A stretch of 35,690 nt of DNA, taken from NCBI RefSeq assembly GCF_002196855.1, contig NZ_NIPW01000045.1:1-35690 (forward strand). Reading direction: 5' to 3'. The stretch comes from Haematobacter genomosp. 1 (GTDB lineage Bacteria > Pseudomonadota > Alphaproteobacteria > Rhodobacterales > Rhodobacteraceae). Below are positions 1 through 9,283 of the stretch, piece by piece. Position numbers and translations under genes: made by a program. The notes under the pieces are model-generated. The model was not told the DNA's origin, made no database searches, and saw nothing but the letters and a program-made list of their open reading frames with translations. How positions within the stretch are numbered: the first letter of the stretch is position 1; each line of letters starts with the position of its first letter.

Positions 1-1
1 C

Positions 2-37
2 GCCGCCGCCATCGGACGGCTCGGCGATCCGGCCTGA
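2..37 (+). CDS. possible 3' end of an upstream gene (partial)
   Basis: An open frame enters from the left edge and reads AAAIGRLGDPA followed by TGA at 35-37. Its alanine-rich, GC-biased codons fit a protein C-terminus in this genome. Eleven codons are too few to assign a family, so this is only a possibility; the same bases could be non-coding. Confidence 0.2.
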   Translation, partial: AAAIGRLGDPA

Positions 38-55
38 CGCGCCGAGCGGTCCGCC

Positions 56-124
56 GGGGCCGCCGGGGCCGCCGGGGGTCACGGGGGTCAACGGGGGCCG
101 CCGGGGGCGCGGGGGCCGCCGGGG
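56..124 (+). repeat. G-run tandem repeat, potential G-quadruplex
   Basis: Degenerate units of about 9-10 bp (CCGCCGGGG, TCACGGGGG) give eight runs of four or five G: 56-59, 65-68, 74-78, 83-87, 93-97, 103-107, 111-115 and 121-124. Most are separated by 4-6 nt. This matches the general G4 pattern on the plus strand. It lies outside any convincing gene. Confidence 0.7.
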
Positions 125-284
125 TCACGGAGTGCATGCTCCGGCACCTCCACCGGACCGGCAGGGAACGCGGCCTGCCTGATCGGAGAAGGCGGGGGAA
201 AGGGCCGCGAAAGGGAGGGCGACCGAAAATCCCCGGGGGAACACGACCGGTCGATTGGCAACCGCGGGTGCCGAGGGTGCTTAA
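125..284. other. non-coding left-end sequence
   Basis: I see no convincing gene here. A 68-codon open frame (136-342) is arginine/glycine-rich, has no Shine-Dalgarno site and runs into the inverted-repeat element, so I treat it as chance. TTAA at 281-284 is the left flank of that element. Confidence 0.5.
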
Positions 285-441
285 CAGGCTGCTGAAAAAA
301 GCTTTTTGGCCTGTGTTGGAGCGGAAATCCTTCGCCATCTGACGAAATCCAGCCGGAAATCTATATATTTCCGGGCGTTTCCGGGCCGATTTTCCGGTTT
401 CCGGCGCATAGACCTGACACTTCAGGACTTTCAGCCGCCTG
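285..441. mobile_element. MITE-like inverted-repeat element, copy 1
   Basis: A 157-bp non-coding element has near-inverted ends: CAGGCTGCTGAAA at 285-297, and TTTCAGCCGCCTG at 429-441, whose reverse complement is CAGGCGGCTGAAA. TTAA lies immediately outside both ends (281-284 and 442-445), as expected for a 4-bp target duplication. Inside is an 8-bp inverted repeat, CCGGAAAT (353-360) with ATTTCCGG (367-374). A 37-bp core (318-354) matches 33 of 37 positions in a second copy at 9169-9205. No transposase is encoded. IS5-family elements favour YTAR targets, and TTAA fits, so a non-autonomous IS5-type element is plausible but inferred. Confidence 0.7.
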
Positions 442-557
442 TTAAAGGACCGCTGCTCTGGATGCCACCGGCGCGCGGGCTGGCGGAGGCGGGATATACC
501 GGCTTGGCCTTCACGCGCTCGCAGGCGGGATACCTCATCAGACCGGATGCCCAGCCT

Positions 558-585
558 TTGACGCCGCCCCGGCGCGGGCTATGCT
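558..585 (+). promoter_or_regulatory. sigma70-type promoter for the M29 aminopeptidase gene
   Basis: TTGACG (558-563), a 16-nt spacer and TATGCT (580-585) match 5/6 and 4/6 of the consensus. Transcription would start near 592, leaving about 18 nt of leader containing the AAGGAG ribosome site at 598-603. Confidence 0.5.
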
Positions 586-609
586 TTGCGGGAAGCCAAG
601 GAGCGTGTG

Positions 610-1902
610 ATGAACAAGCCATCCCCCGTCGACCCCTCGAACGGACCCGTGAGTGGACCCGCGACCGGACCCGTGAGCGAGGAGCGGCTCGACCGTCTCG
701 CGGAAGTTGCCGTGAAGGTGGGTCTGAACCTCCAGCCCGGGCAGGATCTGGTGCTGACCGCGCCGGTCGCCGCCCTGCCTCTCGTCCGCCGCATCGCCGC
801 GCGGGCCTATGCCGCCGGTGCGGGCGTGGTGACGCCGATCCTGTCGGACGAAGGAGTGACGCTCGCTCGGTTCCAGCAGGGCCGGGATGCCTCGTTCGAC
901 CGCGCGCCGGACTGGCTCTATCGCGGCATGGCGGCCGCCTATGACGGGAATGCCGCGCGGCTTGCCGTTTCGGGCGACAATCCCATGCTTCTGGCCGAAC
1001 AGGATCCGGCCAGAGTGGCCCGCGCCAACCGGGCCAATTCCGCCGCCTACAAACCCGCGCTGGAGAAGATCTCCAATTTCGATATCAACTGGAACATCGT
1101 CTCCTACCCCAACCCGTCCTGGGCGCGGCTCGTCTTTCCCGACCTGCCGGAAGAGGAGGCGGTGGCGCGCCTGGCAGACGCGATCTTCGCCGCTTCCCGC
1201 GTTGACGGGCCGGACCCGGTCGCTGCCTGGGCCGCACACAATGCCGCGCTGAAGACGCGCGCCGGCTGGCTGAACGGGCACCGTTTCGCCGCGCTCCACT
1301 TCACCGGACCCGGCACCGACCTGACGGTGGGCCTTGCCGACGGGCATGAGTGGATGGGCGGCGCCTCACCGGCAAAGAACGGCATCACCTGCAACCCCAA
1401 CATCCCGACGGAGGAGGTGTTCACCACGCCGCATTCCCGGCGGGTGGAGGGATATGTCCGCTCCACCAAGCCGCTCGCCCATCAAGGCACGCTGATCGAC
1501 AATATCGAAGTGCGGTTCGAGCGCGGCCGCATCACGGAGGCGCGCGCCACCAGGGGAGAGGCCGTGCTGCTCAAGGCGCTGGATACGGACGAGGGCGCGC
1601 GGCGGCTGGGAGAGGTGGCGCTGGTGCCCCATTCCTCCCCCATCTCGCAATCGGGGCTGCTGTTCTACAACACGCTTTTCGACGAAAACGCCGCCTGCCA
1701 CATCGCGCTCGGCCAGTGCTACTCCAAGTGCTTCATCGACGGGGCGACGCTTACCCCGGAGCAGATCGCCGCGCAGGGGGGCAATTCCAGCCTCATCCAT
1801 GTGGACTGGATGATCGGCTCCGGCGAGATAGACATCGACGGGATCGGCGCGGACGGCACCCGGGTGCCGGTGTTCCGCAAGGGGGAATGGGCCACGCGCT
1901 GA
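610..1902 (+). CDS. M29-family aminopeptidase (AmpS/aminopeptidase T type)
   Basis: A predicted cytoplasmic metallo-aminopeptidase of 430 residues, close to the family's usual 410-420, that would release N-terminal residues from peptides. Recognisable M29 features are the glutamate in PTEEVFTTP (about residue 266), a glutamate in RLGEVALVPH with the following histidine (about 336-341), the tyrosine in LLFYNT (about 353) and the HVD pair near 397. These correspond to the metal ligands and catalytic residues known for AmpS/PepS. I chose ATG at 610 because AAGGAG (598-603) sits 6 nt upstream; an in-frame ATG at 586 has no such site. The first 25 residues carry a Gly-Pro-rich tandem repeat absent from typical family members. 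It is monocistronic and converges on tctA across a perfect hairpin. Confidence 0.88.
   Translation: MNKPSPVDPSNGPVSGPATGPVSEERLDRLAEVAVKVGLNLQPGQDLVLTAPVAALPLVRRIAARAYAAGAGVVTPILSDEGVTLARFQQGRDASFDRAPDWLYRGMAAAYDGNAARLAVSGDNPMLLAEQDPARVARANRANSAAYKPALEKISNFDINWNIVSYPNPSWARLVFPDLPEEEAVARLADAIFAASRVDGPDPVAAWAAHNAALKTRAGWLNGHRFAALHFTGPGTDLTVGLADGHEWMGGASPAKNGITCNPNIPTEEVFTTPHSRRVEGYVRSTKPLAHQGTLIDNIEVRFERGRITEARATRGEAVLLKALDTDEGARRLGEVALVPHSSPISQSGLLFYNTLFDENAACHIALGQCYSKCFIDGATLTPEQIAAQGGNSSLIHVDWMIGSGEIDIDGIGADGTRVPVFRKGEWATR
643..678 (+). repeat. 12-bp tandem repeat (3 copies) in the aminopeptidase N-terminus
   Basis: GGACCCGTGAGT (643-654), GGACCCGCGACC (655-666) and GGACCCGTGAGC (667-678) encode three GPVS/GPAT tetrapeptides at residues 12-23, before the family domain begins. 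Confidence 0.85.
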
Positions 1903-1910
1903 GCCATGGC

Positions 1911-1934
1911 GGAAGGGGCGCGTGCGCCCCTTCC
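1911..1934. terminator. perfect hairpin between convergent genes, probable bidirectional terminator
   Basis: GGAAGGGGCGC (1911-1921), a 2-nt GT centre, and the exact reverse complement GCGCCCCTTCC (1924-1934). It lies in the 34-bp gap between the aminopeptidase stop and the tctA stop. No U-tract follows on either strand, so its efficiency is uncertain. Confidence 0.65.
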
Positions 1935-1936
1935 CC

Positions 1937-3450
<1,514 letters not shown>

Positions 3451-3454
<4 letters not shown>

Positions 3455-4074
3455 CGGACCGCCCTCAGAAAGAGGTGTTCAAGCACGCCTTCCGGCAGGT
3501 GCAGTTGCAGCAGTTGCGAAAATAGCAGCCAAACCGCGAAGGACAGGACGACCCCCACGATCACGGCGAAGAGGAGGTTGCGATAGCCGAAGCCGCGCGC
3601 CGTCGCGCCGAACATCACGCCCGTGGCGATGGAGAAACCCGCCGGGATCAGCAAAAGGATCTGGGCGACCAGCCCGCCCACCACCCAGAGAAGCGGCGGA
3701 ACCTCCACTCGCTCCCGCTCGGGAAAGTCGTGCCGGAACGCCGCCACGACCGTCCAGATCGCCAGCAGGATCAGCACGCCGCCGACGATTTCCGGGACAG
3801 TCCCGGGCCCGACCTGCGAATAGCCGCCGAGATCCGCGAGCTGCATCGCATCGGAAATGATGACGGCGCCGAAAACGAACAGCCCCGCCGCGATGGTGAG
3901 CGCGCCGATATCGGCGCGCCGCCCTCCCCGCCCGCCATGACCCGGCTCACCGCGGCCCAGTTCGCCATGCTTCAGGTCGCTGTGCCTCAGCTCACTGCGG
4001 CCCAGTTCACCGTGGCCCAGTTCACCGTGGCCCAGCTCACCGTGGCGCTGCCCGTTCACCGGGCCGTCGCTCAT
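3451..4074 (-). CDS. tctB: tripartite tricarboxylate transporter, small membrane subunit TctB, with N-terminal pentapeptide repeats
   Basis: The small membrane subunit (207 residues) of the TTT system. Four hydrophobic segments follow the first membrane helix at about residue 55 ([16 protein letters not shown]), as in TctB proteins. The position between tctC and tctA, overlapping each by 4 bp, supports the call. Unusual: residues 11-45 are seven consecutive pentapeptides of the type HGELG (variants [15 protein letters not shown]), encoded by 15-bp tandem DNA units. TctB proteins normally begin just before the first helix, so this His/Glu-rich tail is an addition. It could bind metal or be neutral slippage; neither is shown. 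Starting after the repeat is not favoured, because the 4-bp coupling to tctC uses the upstream ATG. Confidence 0.92.
3943..4047 (-). repeat. 15-bp tandem repeat, seven units, inside tctB
   Basis: On the plus strand the units start at 3943, 3958, 3973, 3988, 4003, 4018 and 4033. The units at 4003 and 4018 are identical (CAGTTCACCGTGGCC); the others differ at a few positions, with divergence rising toward 3943. The period keeps the reading frame. Confidence 0.9.
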
Positions 4075-5015
4075 TTCACCAGACCGATGTCTTTGAGCAC
4101 GGCGTCCGTCGCGGCGATGTCTTCCTTCAACTGCGCGTCGAAGGCGTCACCCGCGAGATAGGTATCCGCCCAGCCCTTGTCGGAAAGCTGCTTCTGCCAC
4201 TCCGCCGACTTCACCATCTTCTCGATATCGGCGGAGACGGCGGCCTTCTGCTCCGGCGTGAGGCCCGGCACGGCGGCGACCATGCGCCAGTTCTCCAGCA
4301 CCACGTCCAGTCCCGATTCCTTCAGCGTGGGCGCGTCGAAGCCCGCCACCCGCTCATCGGAGGAAACCGCGAGAAGCCGCAGCGTGCCGGCCTTGATCTG
4401 CCCCTCGAACTCGCCCAGCGAAGAAACGCCCGCCGAAACCTGCGCACCAAGGATCGCGGCCAGCGCCTCGCCGCCGCCGGAATAGGCGATGTAGTTGATC
4501 TTCGTCGGATCCACCCCCGCCGCCTTGGCGATGAGGCCGACCGCGATGTGATCCGTCCCGCCGGCGGAACCACCCGCCCAGCTTACCGCGCCGGGCTTCT
4601 CCTTCAGCGCGGCGATCAGGTCGCCGATCGATTGGAACGGGGAGGAGGCGGGAACGACCACGGCCTCATATTCGCCGGTCAGCCGGGCGATGGGCGTCAC
4701 GTCGTCCAGCCCGACGGGCGACTTGTTGGTCAGGATCGCGCCGACCATCACGTAGCCGCCCACGATCAGCGCGGAGGGATCGCCCTTCCTCTGGCTGACG
4801 AATTGCGCAAGCCCGATGGTGCCGCCCGCACCCGGCACGTTCTGGACCTGCACGCTGCGCGAGATGCCCGCCTCCTGAAGCACCGTCTGCATGGTGCGGG
4901 CCGTCTGGTCCCAGCCGCCGCCGGGATTGGCGGGCGCGATGATCGTGTAATCCGCAGCCATCGCGGGCAGCGAGAGCGCGCCAGCTATCAGCGACGCCAA
5001 TGCGAAGTGTTTCAT
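4071..5015 (-). CDS. tctC: tripartite tricarboxylate transporter, periplasmic binding protein TctC (Bug family)
   Basis: A 314-residue periplasmic solute receptor of the Bug family. A signal peptide (residues 1-20, cleavage after AMA) precedes YTIIAPANPGGGWDQTAR, the conserved Bug motif that contacts the ligand carboxylate. The VPGAGGTIG loop (about residues 61-69) and the later AGGSAGGTDHIA segment are also family hallmarks. GGAGGAGG upstream of the ATG (within 5024-5031) is a strong ribosome site. It is the first gene of the operon and overlaps tctB by 4 bp, which fits the need for more receptor than membrane subunits. Bug ligands are usually di- or tricarboxylates or related organic acids; the actual one is unknown. 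There is no TctD/TctE-type two-component pair next to it. Confidence 0.95.
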   Translation of the reverse strand: MKHFALASLIAGALSLPAMAADYTIIAPANPGGGWDQTARTMQTVLQEAGISRSVQVQNVPGAGGTIGLAQFVSQRKGDPSALIVGGYVMVGAILTNKSPVGLDDVTPIARLTGEYEAVVVPASSPFQSIGDLIAALKEKPGAVSWAGGSAGGTDHIAVGLIAKAAGVDPTKINYIAYSGGGEALAAILGAQVSAGVSSLGEFEGQIKAGTLRLLAVSSDERVAGFDAPTLKESGLDVVLENWRMVAAVPGLTPEQKAAVSADIEKMVKSAEWQKQLSDKGWADTYLAGDAFDAQLKEDIAATDAVLKDIGLVK

Positions 5016-5076
5016 GGATGGTCCTCCTCCAACGGCGCTTTTCCTGAAAGCGCCTCCTTCCCCGGGGAATGTCCTT

Positions 5077-5100
5077 CCCCGGCCCTCCCCTTGGCCGGGG
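5077..5100 (-). promoter_or_regulatory. hairpin in the tctC leader
   Basis: CCCCGGCC (5077-5084) pairs with GGCCGGGG (5093-5100) over an 8-nt loop. It lies between the predicted tct transcription start and the tctC ATG. It may be a leader structure, or the terminator of the upstream GH15 gene, whose stop lies at 5215; there is no clear U-tract. Confidence 0.4.
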
Positions 5101-5120
5101 CCGCCTGCGCGGTCAGGATC

Positions 5121-5149
5121 AGGATAGAAAGAGGTTTGCCTTATGACAA
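5121..5149 (-). promoter_or_regulatory. promoter of the tct operon
   Basis: On the minus strand TTGTCA (5149-5144), a 17-nt spacer and TATCCT (5126-5121) match 5/6 and 4/6 of the sigma70 consensus. The predicted start near 5114 gives a leader of about 100 nt before tctC. Confidence 0.5.
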
Positions 5150-5214
5150 CTGTGTGATCGCCGATTGGTGAAGGCGGGGGAGCGGGGGGCGGCCCTTGCA
5201 GGCTGTCCGCTTCC

Positions 5215-7011
5215 TCAGAACACCTCGTCCCAGCTCCTCGACAGGCGGGCCGCCGCGTTGATCAGCCCGACCATCGAATAGGTCTGCGGGAAATTGCCCC
5301 AGAGCTCCCCGCTCTCCACATGCACCCCTTCGGACAGCAGCCCCATCGGATTGCGGTGTGACAGGATGTCGAGGAAGATCTCCCGCGCCTCCTCCCGCCG
5401 ACCCACGCGGATCAGCGCATCGATGAGCCAGAAGGTGCAGGCGGTGAAAGCGGTCTCCGGCTCTCCGAAATCGTCCGGCGCGCGGTAGCGGTAGAGGTGG
5501 TTGCCGAAGCGGAGCCACTTCTCGCAGGCCGCGAGGGTGGAGAGGAACCGCGGGTCGGACGCCTCCAGAATGCCGATTTCCGGCATGAGCAGCAGGCTCG
5601 CGTCCAGATCGCCGCCTCCGAAGGTCGCGACGAAACTCTGCAGCTCCGCGTTCCATGCCCGGCTCAGCACACCCTCCCGGATGCGGTCGGCCACCGCGCG
5701 CCAGTAGCGGGCGCGCTCCGTCAGGCCGAGCCGCGCCGCGATCCGCGCCAGCCGGTCGCAGGCCGCCCAGCACATCATGGAGGAATGGGTATGCACGCCG
5801 TTCCGGGTGCGGAATTCCCAGATCCCGGCGTCGGGCTGGTCCCAGCGGCTCTCTGCCTGTGCGCCGAGAACCTCCAGCTGGCGGAACAGCGCCTCGCCCC
5901 CCATCACGGGCAGACGTTCGTCGAAGAAGCACTGGATGATCGACAGGATGACGGAGCCGTAGCCGTCGTTCTGGATCTGGGTATAGGCCGCATTGCCCCG
6001 CCGCACCGGGCCGTGCCCGCGATAGCCGGGCAGCGAGGGCACGATGTGCTCGTCGATCTCCCGCTCCAGCCCAAGGCCGAACAGCGGCTGAAGGTATCCA
6101 CCCTCCGACCCCATCGCGATGTTGGAGACGTAGGAGAGATAATCCTCCATCGTGCGCGTGGCCGACAGGCTGTTCAGCGCCTTGACGGTGAAATAGGAAT
6201 CCCTCAGCCAGCAGAAGCGGTAATCCCAGTTCCGCCCGCTGTCGCCGTATTCCGGGATGGAGGTGGTCAGCGCGGCGACGATCGCCCCCGTCTCCTCCGT
6301 CGAGCAGAGTTTCAGCGTGATGGCGGAGCGGATGACCACATCCTGATAATCCGGCGGGATCGACAGGCTGCGCACCCATTCCAGCCAGTACTGCTCCGTC
6401 TCCCGCAGGAAGGAGCGCGCGATGGAGCGGGGCGAATCCGTCAGCCGCTCGTCCGGGCCGAGGAGGAAGGCATAGGGCCTGTCCACGATGAAGGGCGTCT
6501 CGTGCGCGATGTATTCCACCGGCGCATCGGTGGTCAGCCGCAGCACCTGCTCCCCCAGCAGGAAGCGGAGGTGATTCGTACCCCGCGTCGTCTCCGGCCG
6601 GGCGTTGCCATAGTCGTGACGGGGGCGGATCAGCATCTGCATCCGGGGCGATCCCGCGACCGGCTCCACCAGCCGCACGACCGTCTGGCCGCGGAACATC
6701 CGGCCATGCGCCCGGAAGCGGGGACAGAAATCGGTGATGCGGAGGCGGTTGCCCTCGCCATCGACCAGCTCCGTCTCGATGATCGCGGTGTTGCGGCGAT
6801 AGCGCTGGGTGGAGCCTGCCTGATCCACCAGCCGGATCGACCAGTCCCCGCCCTCTGCCTTCTCCCGGTCCAGCAGGCGGCAGAATACCGGATCCCCGTC
6901 AAGGCGCGGGGCGCACATCCAGACGAGGGACGCCTCCCTGTCGATGAGCGCGGCGGAGGAGCAGTTTCCGATGACCCCGAGGTCGAGCGAAGGGGAGGCG
7001 GGTCGCGACAT
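5215..7011 (-). CDS. glycoside hydrolase family 15 protein (glucoamylase/trehalase-like)
   Basis: A 598-residue cytoplasmic protein of the GH15 type, with the trehalase-like N-terminal domain (LDLGVIGNCSSAALIDR at the start) and a C-terminal (alpha/alpha)6 domain. NWDYRFCWLRDSYFT (about residue 260) is the substrate-binding signature. The glutamate in AGIWEFR (about 398) is the expected general acid, and a glutamate just before LWGNFPQTYS (about 570) the expected base. GH15 members of this length hydrolyse alpha-glucosidic bonds; several are trehalases, which is the more likely role here. I chose ATG at 7011 because AAAGGA lies at proper distance; a longer open frame to 7437 has no family similarity. 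It is preceded by a 151-bp gap containing a perfect TTGACA but no convincing -10. Confidence 0.88.
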   Translation of the reverse strand: MSRPASPSLDLGVIGNCSSAALIDREASLVWMCAPRLDGDPVFCRLLDREKAEGGDWSIRLVDQAGSTQRYRRNTAIIETELVDGEGNRLRITDFCPRFRAHGRMFRGQTVVRLVEPVAGSPRMQMLIRPRHDYGNARPETTRGTNHLRFLLGEQVLRLTTDAPVEYIAHETPFIVDRPYAFLLGPDERLTDSPRSIARSFLRETEQYWLEWVRSLSIPPDYQDVVIRSAITLKLCSTEETGAIVAALTTSIPEYGDSGRNWDYRFCWLRDSYFTVKALNSLSATRTMEDYLSYVSNIAMGSEGGYLQPLFGLGLEREIDEHIVPSLPGYRGHGPVRRGNAAYTQIQNDGYGSVILSIIQCFFDERLPVMGGEALFRQLEVLGAQAESRWDQPDAGIWEFRTRNGVHTHSSMMCWAACDRLARIAARLGLTERARYWRAVADRIREGVLSRAWNAELQSFVATFGGGDLDASLLLMPEIGILEASDPRFLSTLAACEKWLRFGNHLYRYRAPDDFGEPETAFTACTFWLIDALIRVGRREEAREIFLDILSHRNPMGLLSEGVHVESGELWGNFPQTYSMVGLINAAARLSRSWDEVF

Positions 7012-7162
7012 GCGCTGTCCTTTCTGTCTTGGTCCGGCCGTCGGGGGCGGGGGGAAGTGGCTCCTGAGGGAAGCGGTCGCTCCCTGCCTAACCCATTGGC
7101 AGCGGGTGCGGCAGACGCAAATTGTCAAACCGGCGTGTCCTGTAGCGCAGGGAACAGGGGGG

Positions 7163-8149
7163 CTAGCGGCTCCGGGCAGCGTGCGGGGCGGGCGGCGGCA
7201 TGTCCATTGGATCGTCCATACCCTGCCGGCCCGGTTCCGGCCCGGCTTGCCCGGTCGCGGAGCCGAACTCCCCCGCGGGGCGGGCGGGGACATGTTCCGC
7301 CTCCGCCGACAGCGGTATGTCCGCGGTGAAAGGTTTGGCGGCGGGTTCGGCAGAGGTGCCGGTGCCCGCCGCGATCCAGCCTTCCCCGCTTTTCCGAAAG
7401 ACATGGGGCGGCGTGGAGGCGAAGCGGCCCGCCTCATCCACGGCGAGGGCGGCGATCTCCACCCGGTCGCGGTCGATGTCGATCAGATTGAAGCTGTTCT
7501 TCTCTCCCCGGAGACGGGTGGACAGGACCGTCCCCGCCTGCACGAAAAGCACATGCGGATAATTGGTGAACGGGGCGATATGGGTGTTGTGGATATGCCC
7601 CGACAGCACGATCTCCGCCCCCGCCCCGGCAAAGCCTTCGACGGCTTTCGAGGCGCCCCGCATCACCGGTTTCCGCGCACCCGGCAGCTGCTCGAGCGGG
7701 TGGTGCAGCACGACGATACGCGCCGCATCGCCGGCCTCGGCAAAGGCCTTTTTCGCGCGGCCCAGCGCGTGTTTCGGCATTCTCCCCTGCTGCCAGGCGA
7801 AACGGTTCACCGTGTTCACACCCACGACCACCATATCGCCGCTGCGGAACTCCGGCTCCAGTTCCCGGCTGATGAAGCGGCGGTAGCGCTTCCACGGCAT
7901 CAGGAACCGCGCAAAGGGATTGTCGAGCGGCGTGTCATGATTGCCGGGAACCGACAGCACCGGACCGGTCAGCCGGTTCAGGAAGGCGCGCGCCTCCTCG
8001 AACTGCCAGACGCGGGCACGCTGGGTGAAATCGCCGGAGATGACGGTCAGATCCGGCTTCAGGCCGTTCACCGCCTCCACCAGCGGGGCAAACAGCGCGG
8101 GGTCTGTCCGGCCGAAATGCAGGTCGGAGAGGTGGACGATGCGGCTCAT
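7163..8149 (-). CDS. calcineurin-like metallophosphoesterase
   Basis: A 328-residue binuclear-metal phosphoesterase, similar to class III cyclic-nucleotide phosphodiesterases. All signature blocks are present: D9-x-H11 in DLHFG, D40 in SGDF, N70-H71 in GNHD, H149/H150 in VLHHP, and H185-x-H187 in SGHIHNTH. The C-terminal 70 residues are Pro/Ala-rich, low in complexity and outside the catalytic domain. Its start overlaps the lipid kinase stop by 4 bp, so the two are translated from one message. Substrate candidates include cyclic nucleotides or a phosphorylated lipid linked to the kinase next door; the sequence does not decide between them. Confidence 0.88.
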   Translation of the reverse strand: MSRIVHLSDLHFGRTDPALFAPLVEAVNGLKPDLTVISGDFTQRARVWQFEEARAFLNRLTGPVLSVPGNHDTPLDNPFARFLMPWKRYRRFISRELEPEFRSGDMVVVGVNTVNRFAWQQGRMPKHALGRAKKAFAEAGDAARIVVLHHPLEQLPGARKPVMRGASKAVEGFAGAGAEIVLSGHIHNTHIAPFTNYPHVLFVQAGTVLSTRLRGEKNSFNLIDIDRDRVEIAALAVDEAGRFASTPPHVFRKSGEGWIAAGTGTSAEPAAKPFTADIPLSAEAEHVPARPAGEFGSATGQAGPEPGRQGMDDPMDMPPPAPHAARSR

Positions 8150-9060
8150 GCGGACACCTCGTCTTCGGGGCTGGGCATGACGACGCTGATCGCATCCTTC
8201 AGGATCTCGAAGCGAAGGGGCGCGCGCATCCGTGCCTTCTCGCCGTCAAAGGCGACGAGGGGGGTCTTTTGCCGCAGTTCCACCTCTATCTCCGCCGCGT
8301 CGATGAGCGTCACGTCACGCCCGACCTCAAGCCGTCTGCTCACCAGACGCCACGCAAGGCGGAACAGCCCGGCCCGTCCCTCCGCCTTGGCCACGAACAT
8401 GGCGAAGCGATCTCCGTTGATCGCCTCCGTCCCCTCCAGGCCGTAATGCTCGATCTGATAGGCGGAGCGGGCCACGAACAGCAGCGGCGTACGGAACTCC
8501 CGCCGCTCCCCATCCGCAAGGATGGACAGGCGCATGGGTCGCTGAAAGCCCAGAAAGGTCTTGATGACCGACCAGTGGGCCAGCAGCCGGTAGCGCCCCC
8601 AGCGCTCATACACGTCCTCGCGCTGCTTCAGAATCGAGGGGTAAATGCCAAGGCTCGCATTGTTCAGGAACACCTGTCCGTTCACCGTGCCGAGCGACAT
8701 CTTCTCTGCCCGGCCCGCGAGTATCGCCTCCGCCGCCTCCTGCGGCTCCTGCGGCAGCCCCAGCCCGCGCGCGAAGAAGTTGAACGTGCCGAGCGGCAAT
8801 ACCCCCATCGCGGCCTTGCGGTCCCGCATCTCGGAGGCAACGGCCATGATCGTGCCGTCCCCCCCGGCGGCCACGATCAGATCGCGCCCCTCGCCCTCCA
8901 GCTCATCGATGAGATCGGCCATCCTGTCGGTTTCCGGCTCCCAGTAAACCAGCCGCGCGTTGGGGCCGAAGACCTCCATCGCGTGCTCTACCGCCTCTTT
9001 CTCGCGCGAGTTCCGTCCCGATCCCGCATTCGCCACGACGCCGATGGCCTTCGCCTGCAT
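8146..9060 (-). CDS. diacylglycerol-kinase-catalytic-domain lipid kinase
   Basis: A 304-residue cytoplasmic lipid kinase of the DAGK/YegS group, phosphorylating a lipid hydroxyl from ATP. Markers are GGDGT (residues 66-70), LPLGTFNFFARGLGLP (usually PLGTGNDFAR; here Phe replaces the Gly) and the C-terminal FDGE. The start needs care. The open frame extends to 9165, but its first residues are translated from the inverted-repeat element and the next stretch has no ribosome site. ATG at 9060 starts right at the conserved AKAIGVVANAGSGRN and has AGAGGA (9071-9076) at suitable distance. It is coupled to the downstream metallophosphoesterase by a 4-bp overlap. Its original upstream neighbour was probably the YcaO gene, now separated from it by the insertion. 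Confidence 0.87.
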   Translation of the reverse strand: MQAKAIGVVANAGSGRNSREKEAVEHAMEVFGPNARLVYWEPETDRMADLIDELEGEGRDLIVAAGGDGTIMAVASEMRDRKAAMGVLPLGTFNFFARGLGLPQEPQEAAEAILAGRAEKMSLGTVNGQVFLNNASLGIYPSILKQREDVYERWGRYRLLAHWSVIKTFLGFQRPMRLSILADGERREFRTPLLFVARSAYQIEHYGLEGTEAINGDRFAMFVAKAEGRAGLFRLAWRLVSRRLEVGRDVTLIDAAEIEVELRQKTPLVAFDGEKARMRAPLRFEILKDAISVVMPSPEDEVSA

Positions 9061-9136
9061 TCCGTTTCCGTCCTCTTTAGCCATGAGCCAACGCAGAGCG
9101 GGCAAGCCGGTTGCATCGTTGGTGGAACAACTCTCG

Positions 9137-9283
9137 CAGGCCTCGAGAAAGCCTTTCAGACCCATACCGGAGCAGAAATCGTTCGCAATCTGACGAAATT
9201 CAGCCTTTTCGGATCACTCCGGAGCAGATTTCCCGGTTTCCGGAGCGGGGGGCATGACGCTCCTGAACTTTTTCAGCGGCCTG
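9137..9283. mobile_element. MITE-like inverted-repeat element, copy 2
   Basis: A 147-bp relative of the element at 285-441, in the same orientation. The right end is CTTTTTCAGCGGCCTG (9268-9283), whose reverse complement begins CAGGCCGCTGAAAAAG. The left end is a degraded CAGGCCTCGAGAAAG (9137-9151). The core 9169-9205 matches copy 1 at 33 of 37 bases. CTAG (9284-9287) flanks the right end and CTCG (9133-9136) the left, a possible 4-bp target duplication with one mismatch. CTAG also fits the YTAR preference of IS5-type elements. The CTAG contains the stop codon of the YcaO gene. Confidence 0.65.

Noticed and set aside
136-342. 68-codon plus-strand open frame
   Set aside because: Arg/Gly-rich, no ribosome site, ends inside the inverted-repeat element; its last codons resemble the end of a similar chance frame in the second element copy.
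306-944. 212-codon plus-strand frame overlapping the aminopeptidase start
   Set aside because: Its first part is the inverted-repeat element and the rest is an alternative frame of the M29 gene; no domain is visible.
7085-7099. CCTAA half-site in the GH15 upstream gap
   Set aside because: No TTAGG partner at the right spacing and no -10 at 17 nt.
7012-7437. N-terminal extension of the GH15 gene
   Set aside because: Pro/Arg-rich low-complexity sequence antisense to the metallophosphoesterase gene; the GH15 family start with a ribosome site is at 7011.
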